Positions 24,040 through 38,700 of a stretch of 64,000 bases of DNA are shown here, piece by piece (within the stretch, counting starts at the first letter, position 1; the number at the start of each line of letters is the position of its first letter). Source of the DNA: Litsea cubeba (lineage: Eukaryota; Streptophyta; Magnoliopsida; Laurales; Lauraceae). Made by a program: the position numbers and the translations under genes. The stretch covers positions 56,893,066 through 56,957,065 of the forward strand of contig CM022953.1 in assembly GCA_012931725.1 (NCBI GenBank). Direction: 5' to 3'. Under the pieces are notes generated by a model. That model did no database searches and was not told where the DNA came from. It saw only the letters and a list, made by a program, of their open reading frames with translations.

Positions 24040-27000
24040 AGATGCTCCTATGAGAGATATCTCTCACGGTCTCACCTTATATGAGAGATAGGGGTGGGGG
24101 CCCTCATATTTAAGTTGTTGGCATTGGATATGGATGTGAGGGCCCCATTCTCTCATTTAAGGTGAGAGATATCTCTCATAAGAGCATTTCCCATATATAT
24201 ATATACGGAAAATCTCAACACTACTATGAAAGTATTTGGGGGGGAGATCCAATGGGTCCCCCCCTTACTCTCGAGTAGTGTGAGTTACTCTCATAGGAGC
24301 ATCTCTCATTCTCTCATTTAAGGTGAGAGATATCTCTCATAAGAGCATTTCCCATATATATATACGGAAAATCTCAACACTACTATGAAAGTATTTGGGG
24401 GGGAGATCCAATGGGTCCCCCCCTTACTCTCGAGTAGTGTGAGTTACTCTCATAGGAGCATCTCCACACACACACACACACAGATATATATATATATATA
24501 TATAAACATTTGTACAACAAATAGAACATGATAGAAGGTATATCTATCACCAAAGAGAAAACTGAATGAATTAAAAAAAAATTCCCTTAATGTATTAGTA
24601 TAGATAGACGATTGAAATCAGATGAAGGTGAAGACTAGAAAGGAGTAAACAACAAAAAGAGTCATACTAGCATGACTCACCAATTTGTGACAATGAGACA
24701 GACATTTTCAAATGGGATATGCACGTAGGTGGGGTCTACAGTTTCCATCTGAAAAATACAGGCCTTGGAATTTTGCATCCACCAAAACTCAGCTTCATTT
24801 GGCAATTTGTTAGTCATCCAACGTAAGCTAATAAAATAGATGATAGGAACAAAAATCCGTGAACTGTTGCCCATAATCATCACCTTATGTAAAACATTTA
24901 GCATTGTGCATTGGGCTAGAGTCAAACTGTGTTTTGACTTTTAAGGCCATTTGCTAGGAATGGCCCCACCTTCTTCATTTGCAGTCTTGCAACTGGCATG
25001 GGAAGGGAATTGGCCTTTGCACCTCAACAGCCCCTGCACACGCCTTTCGGGAAGTCGGGTTTTAGGAGGGACGAGACTTGAGGAGTCTAAACGGAAGGAT
25101 TAGATCCTCTACAATTGTATAGCAGGATGCTCTCGCTATTGTCTTAATTTTTTTTTTAAAGGATATGTGGCTGAGATTATGTAGCCCAAGGGTCCCACTA
25201 GACACAAGATAGCACTGGATCTATCTATCTGCAAAAAGTGAGGTCCATTTGACGCTGTGAGCCTTCTGATCTAAAGGCCATGAAATGGATGTTCAGAAAA
25301 TGAAGGGTTATATTTCTTTCTAACCATCCATTTCATATCATTAATGGGACAGCTTAGAACAATCAACAGACCTGATTTTTTACAGATTGATATATCCCAA
25401 AAACCTCTTGTTCCTATTGACGCTAATAGGCCCACAAACTCCACCATATGTCCTATTTTAAAAAGCAATAGAGAACATCCTGTTGCTAAGCTGTAAAGAT
25501 TCTAGGTTGTTGTAGATGAAGCTTAGTTTTAGAAGTCCTTTTTGTGGGGCCTGATGACCCCACAAGATATAACAAGGTTTCCTAGATTAGCCGTCTATGA
25601 GTTGAGTCGAGTTGGATCTGTTGGGAAGTCCCACATCCCACAAAGCTTAAGCTTTTGTATTGGTACATGGTTTCTTACATGGTATCAGAGCGTGTTACGA
25701 TCCCGTCATTCTTGTGTAGCCCATGTGGCAAGCCCGTCCATGAAAGCTGTTGGGCTTGCACGTGAGGGGGAGCGTTGGGAAGTCCCACATCCCAAAAAGC
25801 TTAAGGCTTAAGCTTTTGGGTTGGTACATGGTTTCTTACAGGGTCAACTCAGCTGAGTTGCATATGACCCGGTTCAGTTGGGTTGAGTCAAGATTTGGGC
25901 CCTTTAAAAATCATTAACAGTACCCCAAGAGCTCCTCCTTTTTTAATAATTTATGCATTTAGATGTCAAGTACATCCTAAGCCCTACCCTAGATTATCAA
26001 AAAAAAAAAAAAAAAGTACTTCCTAAGCCCTAGTATTGGTATAAGTACCAGCTGTTATTTTCTTTTTCTGTGTTCATTTGTTTAAATCTGTCAAGTACTT
26101 CCTCCCATACGATAGGTACTTGTAGCTGCTATTTTTTCATTTTTTTTTATTCAGTTGCTTAAAGCTGTCAAGTACTCCCTAATTCCCATACCTTAAAGTA
26201 GCAGTCGCTTCTTTTTTAAATTAATTTCTGCATAAACCCGTCAAGTAGGCTGGTAGCAATCCGTTGTTTTTATCATTTGGAAATTCCAAATGCTTTTCCT
26301 TCCAAATGACTATAGCATTCATTTTCCCTTTCAACTTTTTCCTAGCCAACAGCTGAGCCGAATTGAAGGGCAACTTGAATCAGGTACGTCCGATCCCGAG
26401 TAGACTCCAACTCGGCCGATTTTGTTATAGTATGCCTTAAATCAGATGCTTAGAAGAGTCCGACATATAGCTAATACAAGAAACCCTCTTAAATCTGGTG
26501 GGGCCAATTGGCCCTACAAACTTGGTGTGTGTCCCACTTTGAAGATAGGTTTAGAGAAGTCATGTGACACACTATACACGATCGAAACTCTTGCAACCAA
26601 AGCTGAAACTCCGATAGATGCATAACAAAGGATAAACGAGAACAAAATGGTGTGGAGTGGATTACAATTGGCCAAATATCACTTTGATCAGATTATCCAA
26701 ACTATGGATGTTAAGGCCTTAAAATTTAATGATTCAGCAAACTTATACATGGCGAGATCATTGTCAAAAAGGGGTTGAATGTTTATTCATTCAAGGGTTG
26801 GTTTGAATGAGGATCTAGATCAAATAGAGGTGGTCACTAATGCACATTTAAGACTTAAAAGACGATTAATATTTAAGGCCCTTAAACCATAAGCGGGAGT
26901 GAATTTCCACACTATCCTAATGCATGATGTGAAATTTCCACCCCTGACTAGCATGTATCTGGGTGAGCCCCACAAAGAGGGAGCACAAAACTTACACATC

Positions 27001-30000
27001 AAATTGAGTTCATGCTATCATGGGTAATCAGTTTCCACATTTTGGGGCAATAGACCATGATCCAACATTTAGATTGTCAAAATGATGAGCTCCATATCAA
27101 TTTTTCATGCTAATATATGCAATAGAATTACTAAAGCAAAACAGATTTAACAATTACGAATCAAACAATGATACAACACCTAAGGGCTGAGAAATGCCTT
27201 TATAATGTGACCTTATAGAAGAGTTGTGTGTGTGTGTGGTGTGATAATATCCTGAATTTTTGGATATTCTTTTAGATTTTTTTGGGGAATAAATGGAAAT
27301 TCACACTGCAACAGGCTGCAACAGGCTGCAACACATGACATATTGCCGCAACGTATTGGTTCTCAGAGCCGTTGTGACTATGATTTTCAACCAAGTAGAG
27401 CAACTTCAAGAAATAATGAAAATGCTTGCAACCGCATATAAAATCTTTGGATTGAGGAAATCAAACCCTTGAAACAAAATAAGCTATAATAGATAATTAA
27501 TTAATTTAAAAAATCAAGTGACGAAGGAAATTACGAACCTCAAGTAAGTCAATACGTTGAAGCAAAGGTTTGCTTTCTGATATTCTTCCCAAATCAATTG
27601 GGCATGATGAGGATCCCTTGCACTTGCGCAAGTACTCAGCAAGAAATCAAGACTCGTTCTAGAAGGACGAAGGTGAAGCTCTTCCTTGATAGCTTGTAGT
27701 AAATACAAACCACTTTCTAAATCTGTAGGCTCTGTGTCTGAGATTTGGCTAAAAATCTGTTCCATGATTATAATTAGCAATGACAAGAAAATAGAAAAGA
27801 AAAATAACATTAAAGATAGCAAAGTAGTCACTTAAAAATCTAAATACAAAGATATATTCTTTTAAATACATTTAATAATTGCTCTGGGCATCGGGCAGGT
27901 ATTCTTCACATCTTAGTCTAACATTTTGTGTTTGTAAATTTGTGAAGGCATTACAGGACACAGTAATTCAAAAAAATGCCTACATGAAAGAGTCGTTTTT
28001 CACTTCTTATGAGGAGGGAGATTACTTCAATTAAATATGCTCTCTAAAGTTTGCCAATTTGTTGTTTATTGGTACTCCGATGTCCTATGAGTGTGGTAAG
28101 AATGTCAGAAAGAATTCAGATGGATTTCTTTTGTAAGGACAAAGATTACAAAACTTCACACTTCACATTTAGTGGGATGATGAAAGGTGTGCCGGCCTAT
28201 CAAGGAATGAAAGCTTGACATAACTACCATTGTTACACAATCAAACTGAACAATTTTAATAAGGGCATGAAAAACTGTAGATTAGAATAAGAACAAAAAT
28301 AACGGAAAAGAGAATTATGCAGAGTGAATTTAACGGTTGAGGTCATTAGGGAAAGAAGACCCTCACCATATATATTATTGTACTTTCAATATTTATGGAA
28401 AATAATTGGATCTTCTAATTACAAATCAGTCCTTTGGACTTTTGTAAGTACTTAAGACCTGTAAAAACTCCATTAATTAAAAACTCCATTAATTAAATAC
28501 CCAGCTTAGGCAATGCATCTGATGACTTCCTTCTTGAAATTGCCTTAGTGAGGATATCTCCAATTGCTAATCTATGTGCACACATTTCAATTTGAACTCT
28601 TTGTTTGCAATCTTTCTCTAATAAAATTCACATCAACTCCAATCTATGATGCCCAGATATAGCATGGATACGGAGCGGACACGCCATGGAAATGGTAGGG
28701 ACACGGATTTTTCATATAAAAAGTGAAGTATCCGATATGATACGACACGAACTGCCCATTTTGAAGTATCCGTGCATCATAGACTCCAATATGTTTCATA
28801 TGTTCATGGAAGACTTTGTCGCAATCTTTCGTCCTGAAGTACTATCAGCAATGTTGTAAAAATCGCTAGGCGGACGCTAGGCGGTGGGCATGGACTAGGG
28901 ATTAATTCCCGATTAATCCCCGCCTAGCCCGATTAATCCCCTCCTAGTCCGATTAATCCCCGCCTAGCGCCTAGGCGGTGCCTAGGCCGATTTTTGCAAC
29001 AGTGACTATCAGAATGTAACACCATAGAACCTTTATTGAAAAATCTCAACTAAAAAATTGTAGCCATAACAACTGGCATGCTCCATGTGTCATTGCTCAA
29101 TACTCAGCTTCATCAGACTTGGACTTAGATACCACGGACTATTTCTTGCTTTTCCACAACACTAGGTTTTCACCTACCTTGGTACAATTTGTTGATCTTA
29201 TATTTGTCTTTGAACCTGACCAATTTGCATTGCTGTAGGCCTCCACCAGTAAATGACCATGACTAGCATACAAAGTCCATTGATCTAGTGACGTTTTGCG
29301 ATCCTTCAAAATCCTGTATACAACATTTAAATGCCGTCCTTGGTGCATGCATGAATTGGCTTACTAGACTTACTACATACGAGATCTCTAGATGAGTTAT
29401 AACTAGATACAATAACAAGCCCTACACGTCTTTGATATAATGCAACATGAAGTAGCTCTCCACTTCTGCACTAAGACATGATTATTCTCAATTGGAGTAC
29501 CAGCTGGTTTTACCCTTAACATTCCAGTTTCTTCCAGCAGATCTAGTGTATACTTGCGCAGACATATCACAATCCCCTGCTTTGACCTCATAATTTCAAT
29601 TCCAAGGAAATACATCAATTCACCAAGATCTATGATTTCAAACTCTGCACCCAAATGTTTCTTTAGCTTTTCTATTTCTACATCAATAATCTATATAAAC
29701 AATCAAAATGGTAACTTGTCGTCCATTTTTCTTCACAAACAACGTGGTATCAGCGTGAGATTTTACCTACTTTTACCGCAGCTTGAATAAATATACTAAA
29801 CCAAGCTCATTGAGACCATTAAAGGCCATATAAAGCCATTTTTAACTGACAAACATTTCCACTTTGCCCTTCTAAACTACGCCTTGCACATATTTCTTCA
29901 TGAGGATCACCTTTTAGTACCGCATTCTTAACATCTGACTGATATTACGACTAATTAAACTTTGCAGCAAATGAAAGGATTACTGTTACAGAATTTAATT

Positions 30001-32742
30001 GTCATAAGTGAAAAAGTCTCAAAATAATTCATACATATGCCACCAACCTGTCTTTTTAATATCAGATGGTACGATCTGGGTTGTATTTAATGTATACACC
30101 TACTTACATCATACTACATGATTCCCTTCTGGAATATCAATAATTTCTAAAATTCTGTTCTTCTCAAGAGCTTGCATGTCTTCTAACATAGCTGCTTCCC
30201 ACTTTGTAAAGTACATTACTGCTCCCACATGTGAAAGTATACACTCGGCAGACAATCTTATACAAAAGAACAATATTTCGATGATATATAATGATGTGAT
30301 ACAAAGTTCTGAATTGGATGATGTGTAATGTGTAAAGCAAGATTGTTCCCCCTTACGCGAAGCAATAGGTAGATCAAAATTAGTATCATCCGTAGTAGGA
30401 AAACCTCATGGGGAATCTAGATCATATGAACCTATTTGTGCCAGATCTATAGAGAACAACGATCTTGTTTTTTTCTTTTATTTTGGACTAAACTTTGATT
30501 GACTTACGAAACTTCTATAGCAGTTTTTGGAACTTTTTTAGGAGTTTTACTTTTATCCACTTGATTATCAATTGTTCCAGATGCTTTTGGATAAGTTAGT
30601 AGTGATACATACACAACCAAAAGAGGTGTCGTCCCTATCTATTTGGTTCTTTTATTTCTTAACTATATGGAGAATAAAAGGAATTTCCCCAAGAATATTA
30701 CATCCACACTAGCATATTGCTTTCCATTCGTTCCTGGCAAATAGCATTTATTAACCTTTTATGTGCTTCGATACTCCACAGATATACACTTAACTGCCTT
30801 GGATCCAGTTTATCCTGCTGTTATGTCAGAATGTGAACAAAGCTGACACAACCAAATATTTTTGGCATAACTGAAAATAATGGAGCAGAAAGTCATAATA
30901 CTAAAATTGGTGATTATCCTTTCCATACTTGAGATGGCATCCAGTTTATAAGGAGAGCCACAAAAGAACAGCATTTGACCAAAACATCAGGAACATTCAT
31001 CCATAATAAGAATCCCCTTGCAACTTTTAGTAAATGCTTGTTTTTATGCTCCGCAACCCCATTTTGCTCAGTGTATATGCATATGTGAAGTTCGAGACTT
31101 CCATTGTCTGCTAAAAATGATTGAAATTCTTTTGATGTATAATCTTCTTCATTACCTGACCATAGTACTTGAATTTTTGCATTAAACTTCCTGCTGAGCG
31201 AAGTCTTCAAATATTGTAGGCACTTATCATGAGACTTTATTAAATACACCCAAGTAGACATTTTTGCATCATCAATGAAGGAAACAAAATATTGATAGCC
31301 AGAAATTGAAACTAAGGGATCATACCAAACATCAGAATGTATCACAGGAGAAACTTCATTTTTTTTTCACTAGCACTCACTAGATAATAACTTTTACATT
31401 TTTTCGATAGTTGACAAAACTCACAATCAAATAGCTCTACGTCAATCTGATATTGAGAACCAGATAGAGCTCCTTCAGTACTTGAACTGGCATGTGCCCC
31501 AAACACGTATACCATCTCACAATATCCTCTGTATTAGCTGAAGACTGGAGTGCTATATTCGATTGCATTACTTGATCAATGCAATAATGACCATTGCATT
31601 CCCAGCCACTACAAATTGTCCAACCTATCCTCAAATCTAATAAAACAAAATACAATGGACAAAAAATTATATTGAAATTATGACATCTTGTTAAAGAGCT
31701 AATTGATATAAGATTATCTGCAGACTTTAGATCAGATAACACAGAAGTCAATCACAAATTTGGGGAAACATTAACTGAATCATCACCTATAACTTGAGTA
31801 CATTTCCATCAGCTACACAAACATTACCATGAACTGAAGACTTGACCAATTTAAATTTCAAGCACATACAGGTCATATGGTTTGGAGAAATAGAATTCAT
31901 GTAGCTGACCACAACATAAACAAGGCTTTGATGACGATACAGGTCATATGGTTTGTAGCCCCCAAATCGATTAACAAACAAGTACTAGTAGAGGAGAAAG
32001 ATGTATGTGTTCACTAGAGTTCTTGATGGAAGACGACATGAGATCTAACCTGTTATGAGTTGATGAGATCAAAATAAGAATTAACAATTAATGAAAATTA
32101 TAAATATGCCATTCATTATGCATAACATTGAAAATCAGTTAAACAACAAACCATAATCCAAGGCAATCTCACAATTCCTACAGTAAACATCCCTCTAGTA
32201 TGAAAGGATAGGATCCCAATGGAAGAAAGAACTTCCAAACGCTTAGGGCTGGTTGGATGGTTGGGATCTAATGGACCGGATGAAGGGATCGGGTGGCTGA
32301 TAGTCTAGATTTAATGGTTAGAGGTTGTTAATGGTGAGAATGGTGGAGATCTAAGGTGTAGAAATCTCGGGTTGGTTCTTTTTTGCTTTAGATTTGAGGG
32401 AAAGGAAGCTCTTAGGACAAGAAAATGGAAGAGGGAGGAAGATACCTTTTATTGGGCTCTCACCAAACTCTGATCCGGAGACGTTACGTTCCCGTGAGCA
32501 AGGTAGAAATCAAGAGGAAGAAGAAAGCTTATGTTCTTTCATTCATAAAGTTTCATAACATAGCATGAAAAGAAAAAAAGACAATACAAAGTCTCTTAAT
32601 ACTAACTCTAAGTGATGACATCATCACACTTTAAAAAAAAAAAACAAAAGAAACGAATGGAAGAGAGGGGAGGGCTGCACACGTCCACGGGATTCGTGCG
32701 CAAGGGGGGATTCGTGCACAAGGGGATGTGTGCACAAATGCG

Positions 32743-32795
<53 letters not shown>

Positions 32796-35700
32796 CTTTT
32801 CTTTAAAGAAAACACGGGGCCCTTTTCTCTTCTACTTTTCTTTAAATGATTTAGGCCCCTCTCAACTTTTAATACTCTTTTATTTCAACGCATGTGGTAC
32901 TTCCCAAAGTGGGCCCTTGAAGATGATTGCACACATGGGGACTTCTCTCCTTCAAAAAGTAGATCTAGCAAGATCCAACTGTCGGATGTCATTGTGATGG
33001 TAATCCAACGGTGGATTTGTGAAATCTTGGCAATCAAAGTCAAGGTATGTGTCATCCATGTATAACGTAGCTTTATTTGCAACCCTATGCTTCCTCCTTT
33101 CGTAGATTTTGTGTGTAGTGGGGGAATTAGGCATGATCCATCCATCAATTCCCCTCAACTGAGAAAATCGCATCTCCAATGAGATAAAACTATCATATTG
33201 CTCAAGAAGGTCCGGGTTGATGCGATGCAATTCATCACGGGTGATCTAGGTACTATCAAGTTGTGGTCTGTCTCTCCATTTCACAAGGAACTTTGGTATG
33301 CCCCCTTGTCTGGTGGAAACCAATTGATCGTCCAAAATACCTTCCACAAATTCTTTCCTTTGAGCTTTAGGAGGTGGAGGTGGGGTAGGTTGTGGAAAAC
33401 GGCTTTTGGAGAAAGATGGATCATAAGTTTGGCTAGGTGAAGCAATAGGAGATGGGATGTTAGGAGGTGTTGTAGGACCTCGAAAAGGAGCTAGATCCTC
33501 CACATTGAATGTAGAACTGATCCCCATATCAGGTGGAAGGTCTAATACATACGCATTAAGACCCAACCTTTTCAATACTTCGAATGGGCCAGTAATGCGA
33601 GCCTGCAATTTCTTGGCAATTCCTTGTGGGAATCGCTCTGGCCTTACATGGACCATGACATAATCACCCACTTGCAATTCAGTGTATCGCCGGTGTGAAT
33701 CAGTAGATAATTTATAACTTTCATTTTGCATATTAATTCCTTTTCTGATCTCATTATGCAATGCATGAATGTGTTGACTGAATGCATCAACTGACTCACA
33801 TGGACAATGAATGTATGACATGGGAATAAGATCGATAGGCATCCTAGTCTTGTAACCAGTGACAACTTCAAAAGGACTCATGCCTGTGAACCTATTTACC
33901 GAACTGTTATATGTAAACTCCGCAATCAGTAACATAGACTCCCATGAACGAACATGCTCACCATCTAGATACCTCAGAAGATTACCCAGAATCTTGTACA
34001 CTACCTCTGTTTGACCATCAGTCTGTGGATGGTAGGTAGATGAAAATTGCAATTTGTCCCTAAGATTTTCCATAGTGTCTTCCAAAAGTAACTAGTGAAC
34101 TTGACATCTCGATCAGACACAATTGTTTTTGGGACACCATGAAGACTAACGATGCGCTCCAAGAAAATTTTTTGCAACATGCGAAGTATCTGATGTTTTG
34201 AAGGAAGGGACAAAGTGGGCAATCTTAGAAAAGTGGTCCACGACAACAAGTATGGAATCATGCTGTTTGTTGATCTTAGGAAGTCCAAGCACAAAATCCA
34301 TACTGATATCTTGCCACAGTGCATGAGGCACTAGAAATGTAGTGTACAACCCCGTGTTTTGTTTACGCTGTTTTGCCAGTTGGTAAGTGTGACAGTGTTC
34401 AATGATGCGCGCAACATATCACTTGAGACTCGGCCAGTAGAAACAGTCCTCCACAAAAAAAATGGTTTTGTCACGACCAAAGTGGCCGCCTACTCCACTA
34501 GCATGGAGCTCCCAAATGAGAAACTCTCTCGTGGAGGTGCGGGGAATGCAAATCTTTCAATGTGAATTGATAATGCTCCGCAGAAGATTATCAGAAAGGG
34601 ATGCAAACAAATCCCCAAAATTTGGGCATGATGGATAATCATCCCTCAAACGATCAAACCCAGTGACATCAACATTCATGGAATGGATTAAATTGATCCT
34701 GCGACTTAACGCATCCGTGGGTTTGTTCTCCACTCCTGCCTTGTGTTTCAAAAAGAAAGTGTATTCTTGTAATAGTTCAACCCACTTTGCATGTTCTCCT
34801 TTTAGCTTAGATTGGGAATTCAAGTACTGCAATGCCTAATGATCTAAGTACAAAATAAATTCCTGCGGTAACAAGTAATGTCGCCAATGTTTCAATGATT
34901 GAACTATTGCATAGAATTCTCTTTCGTAGTTGGAAATTTGGAATACTTTTTCCGCTTCGCTTCATTCGGTTTCTCACTGAAATAAGCAACTAGGTGTCCT
35001 TCCTGACTTAAAACACCTCCTATTCCAATGCCAAATGCATTGCAAGCCACTTCAAAAACCTTAGAAAAGTTAGGAAATAGCATGACAAATGCTTCTGTCA
35101 TTTTGGCTTCGATTTCATGAAAGGCTTTTGTAGCAGCCGGGCTCCAATTAAACTCTCCCCTTTTCATGCAATCAGTAATTGGAGCCATGATGGTACTAAA
35201 TCCTTTGATGAACCAACAATAAAACGTATCCAATCCATGGAAACTACGTATCTCATGAATGTTGGATGGGGTTTTCTATTCAACAATCACACGCACCTTT
35301 TTAGGATCAGCGGACATGCCTGCTGCAAAAACTACGAAACCTAAGAAGACCACACTATCTTTCATGAAGGTGCACTTCTTAAGGTTTGCGTACAGTTGTT
35401 CCTTCCGCAAAGTACCACAAACTTGCCACAAATGGTTGAGGTGTTCTTTCTTAGTACTGCTATAGATGAGAATATCATCGAAGTAGACAATTAGGAATTT
35501 CCCAATGAATGGCCTCAACACTTGTGTCATGATGCACATGAAAGTACTTGGTGCGTTGGACAACCCGAATGGCATCACTAGCCATTCATACAACCCGTCC
35601 TTTGTCTTAAAGGCGGTATTCCATTCGTCCCCAACTGTCTTAAGATCTATCTTAGAAAAGATGGGGAACCAGCCATCATGTCGAGCATATCATCTAACCT

Positions 35701-38700
35701 AGGTATCGGGAACCGATACTTGACAGTGATCTTGTTGATTGCTCGACTGTCAACGCACATTCTCCAAGTTCCATCTTTCTTTGGACTTTGGAGTCAGAAG
35801 TGAAAGCAATTATACATCCAAGCACTGATACCAAGTTGCAATGTGGAGGAGTAAAAGTGATGAGAAAGAAAGAAAGAAGAGAGGAAGTGACAGAAAAGGA
35901 GGGAAATACAGAGAGAAGAAAGAAGAACAGCGAAAGAGAGCAGATATTTAATCAGCTAATTTGATTAGATTAAGTAATCCTTATTCCATTATAACTTAAT
36001 GACATTAATAAAAATGACAGAAAACTCCCAGTCGGTATAATTGATCACATGGACACCCCTAGTCACATAAAATGTATGTTATTTTCTACAAGGGAACCCG
36101 CATGTATATTTTGAGATAGTAACATTACTATCAATAACAATAATAATAGAATCACTCTAGAATGTGTTATTGATGATTTTCTGATATTTTGTTGATATCA
36201 ACCAGGAGGAATAAAAATATATATGCATTTAAGAACATTCTGTAGTTTTGGGAATAGAAATTCTATACCAAAGAAAAGAGGAAAGAATGAGATAAGAACC
36301 TGATCAAAAACTAAGTATGTAACTGCTTCATCTTTCTCCTTAAGCTGCTTGAGTAAGTCGACGGCAGAACTAAATTGAACAAATGAATGAATAATAGTAA
36401 ATAGAAAATAAGTAATGCAAAACAACAGCTTAAGTAAACCAAGTATCCAGTAATGAACCTAAGATGCTTGTATCGAACACAGTATAAAACAACTCTGCTG
36501 CACCCGTCAAACCAGCTGCTTAACACATTCAACTCCCCAAGCAGCTGAAGCAACTTGTTCAATTCTCCTTCAGATTGAATGTTCTCCTGTGATAAATACA
36601 CAAAAGACAAACATCAGAGGGTTAAGAAGAAGAAGAAAACTCTGTTGCCCCATCAAATCAGGTGCTTGATCCTTTCTACTTCCCAAGCAGCTAAAGCAAC
36701 TATCGTTCAGATTGAATTACTCATGATAAAAAGAACATACAATGAGGCTTATGATGGCTTTGGGCTCCAGATGACATCCAGCTTCCTTGACTTCTTCATA
36801 AATATTAAGTGCATCTAATATTCGCCCATTTGATGCAAGAGCTGATACAAGTGCACTCTTAATCTCATTTATGTTCTTAACTGGAATTCCTTCATCCACA
36901 AGCACCTATTTAGAAAAATGTAGCCTTTAGACCTTTTAAATGACTTCATAGAGCAGTAATGAGTGGGAGCACATAGTCAAAATGAGTGGCACACAAAATA
37001 ACTGCAACAGAAATAGTTGCGTAAAAAAAAAGTTAAAATAATAATAATACAAAAACATGTGTTGTGGATTGACAATTCTAAGTTTGGTCTTTTGAAAACA
37101 TCTTCTAGTACATAGGGAAGGTGCTCATTGTTGCAACCAGAACATCTCACTCAATAATAGAGAAAAGAAAAAAAGTTAAATGAAGGCATGAGCTAGATTA
37201 AGACTTAGGAGATGTTTGTACAGATGCCGCGCAAGCAGAAATGGGGTTTCCACTTCGGCGGCAACATAAATTCTATTCGTTGGGTGGGAACACGAGATTC
37301 TTGATGGCGGAGAAAATCTATGCCTTTTTGGCCATTTTCTTCGCCAGATGAGTCTACACCAAACATGTGTTTATATTTCTGTGCAAAGGCATTGTTACCT
37401 TTCCGCTCTGCTTCCGCGGAAAAGTGTATTGCACAAATGGCTCCTCAAGGTATCTAAGAAAGAAGAAAGTCAGCAAAATTAGAGGATTCTTCTTTACCGT
37501 GATAATTACAAGATTGCTAAAAAAAATAATTAAATGTTAGAACTGCAATATAGACAGGATTATTTTAGTAATATGAAAAGAATAAAGCATTGACTTTTGC
37601 ATGTTCTTGGACAGATATCTATATTTTTTTCACAAGCTATCCATTTGTAAGGAAATACCCACCAGAAAAGGAGGCACCATTCACATGATTCCAATGTTGA
37701 AAATGGAGGACGAGTAAAAGCCAGAGAGCATCAGGAAATGCTGGCAATACATGGATATGCTGCTCTCGGTTTTCTAGACCAGAAAGCACCCTTGGCAAGG
37801 CATGGATATTTTCGCACTTGAATTTATCTTCATCGCCGCAGACCCCCAACACTTCTTCAGTGAATTGAGATTTTTTTTAATTGAATTTGCGAGGTCAAAG
37901 AACGGAATTGAGTTATGCCAGTGAAAATATACCCTTGATTTATGCAGTACACATGATTCTGAAATATCTCCAAAGGTCACCAGGACAAGGGATTTTACAT
38001 TCTGTGAACAGATATTTGATGGTAAAGGCATATACTGATGCAGATTGGACAGGTTCAAAGACTAATAGAAGATCTATAACTAGCTACCGCACCTTAGTTG
38101 GCTGAAATCTAGTATCAAGGAAAAGACTAAAAAACAGCATGCAACTTCCAAATCCAGTTTGGAAGTAGAATATCAAGCAATGATGCTTGGAACATGTGAA
38201 TCGATGTGGCTGTGGATTTTACCATGTGAGCTAGGATTCATATACAAAGGTCCCATGGTATTACATTTTGATAGCGCTTCAGCACGGGAGATTGCTATAA
38301 ATCCAGAATACCATTCACGTACAAAACACTTTGAAGTTGATGTCCACTTTGTTAGAGAAAAGATTGAAAGCACGGATATCACAGTGAAGCACATTTACAT
38401 TGATGATCAATTGGTTGATTTTAAGGCTGTTTCAAGAGGAAAGTTATCTTACGCATTGTCCAAGCTAGGCATAGTAGATATCTTACTAAGGTTGTTTCAA
38501 AAGAAAAGTTATCTTATGCATTGTCCAAGTCAGGCATAGTAGATATCTATGCTGTAGTTTGAGGGGGAGTGTCAAGAGTAATAATGGGATATGCATGTAA
38601 ATATCTAGAGTGTGGCGGTATTTTTGTAAATATGGTAAATGCCATAATCTATATATTGAGAATGTCGTAAGTCTCCCAATGAGAGTGTTAATAAGAAAAT

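Larger units (their letters stand above)
28495..31980 (-). pseudogene. Ty1/copia pol, minus strand, heavily decayed
   Basis: In minus-strand order: a protease/linker piece (31981-31787, ending VHGNVCVADGNVL); a GAG pre-integrase piece (VRWYTCLGHMPVQVLKELY, near 31500); integrase core (31345-30914: IHSDVWYDP, then EQNGVAEHKNKHLLKVAR); RT pieces (29654-29403: FEIIDLGELMYFLGIEI); RNase H (29348-29100: AYSNANWSGSKTN, then SKSDEAEY); and a last block to about 28495 (ILTKAISRRK). In integrase the usual second-Asp motif reads SGNEEDYTSKEF, so the catalytic Asp is lost. Frameshifts and stops are frequent between 29655 and 30913. Two small hAT MITEs interrupt the RNase H region. It lies in the 8.5-kb PPR intron, in the same orientation as the gene. 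Confidence 0.85.

Noticed and set aside
32612..32815. ORFs encoding poly-Pro/poly-Lys or poly-Gly/poly-Phe
   Set aside because: These are translations of the C21/A30 homopolymers.
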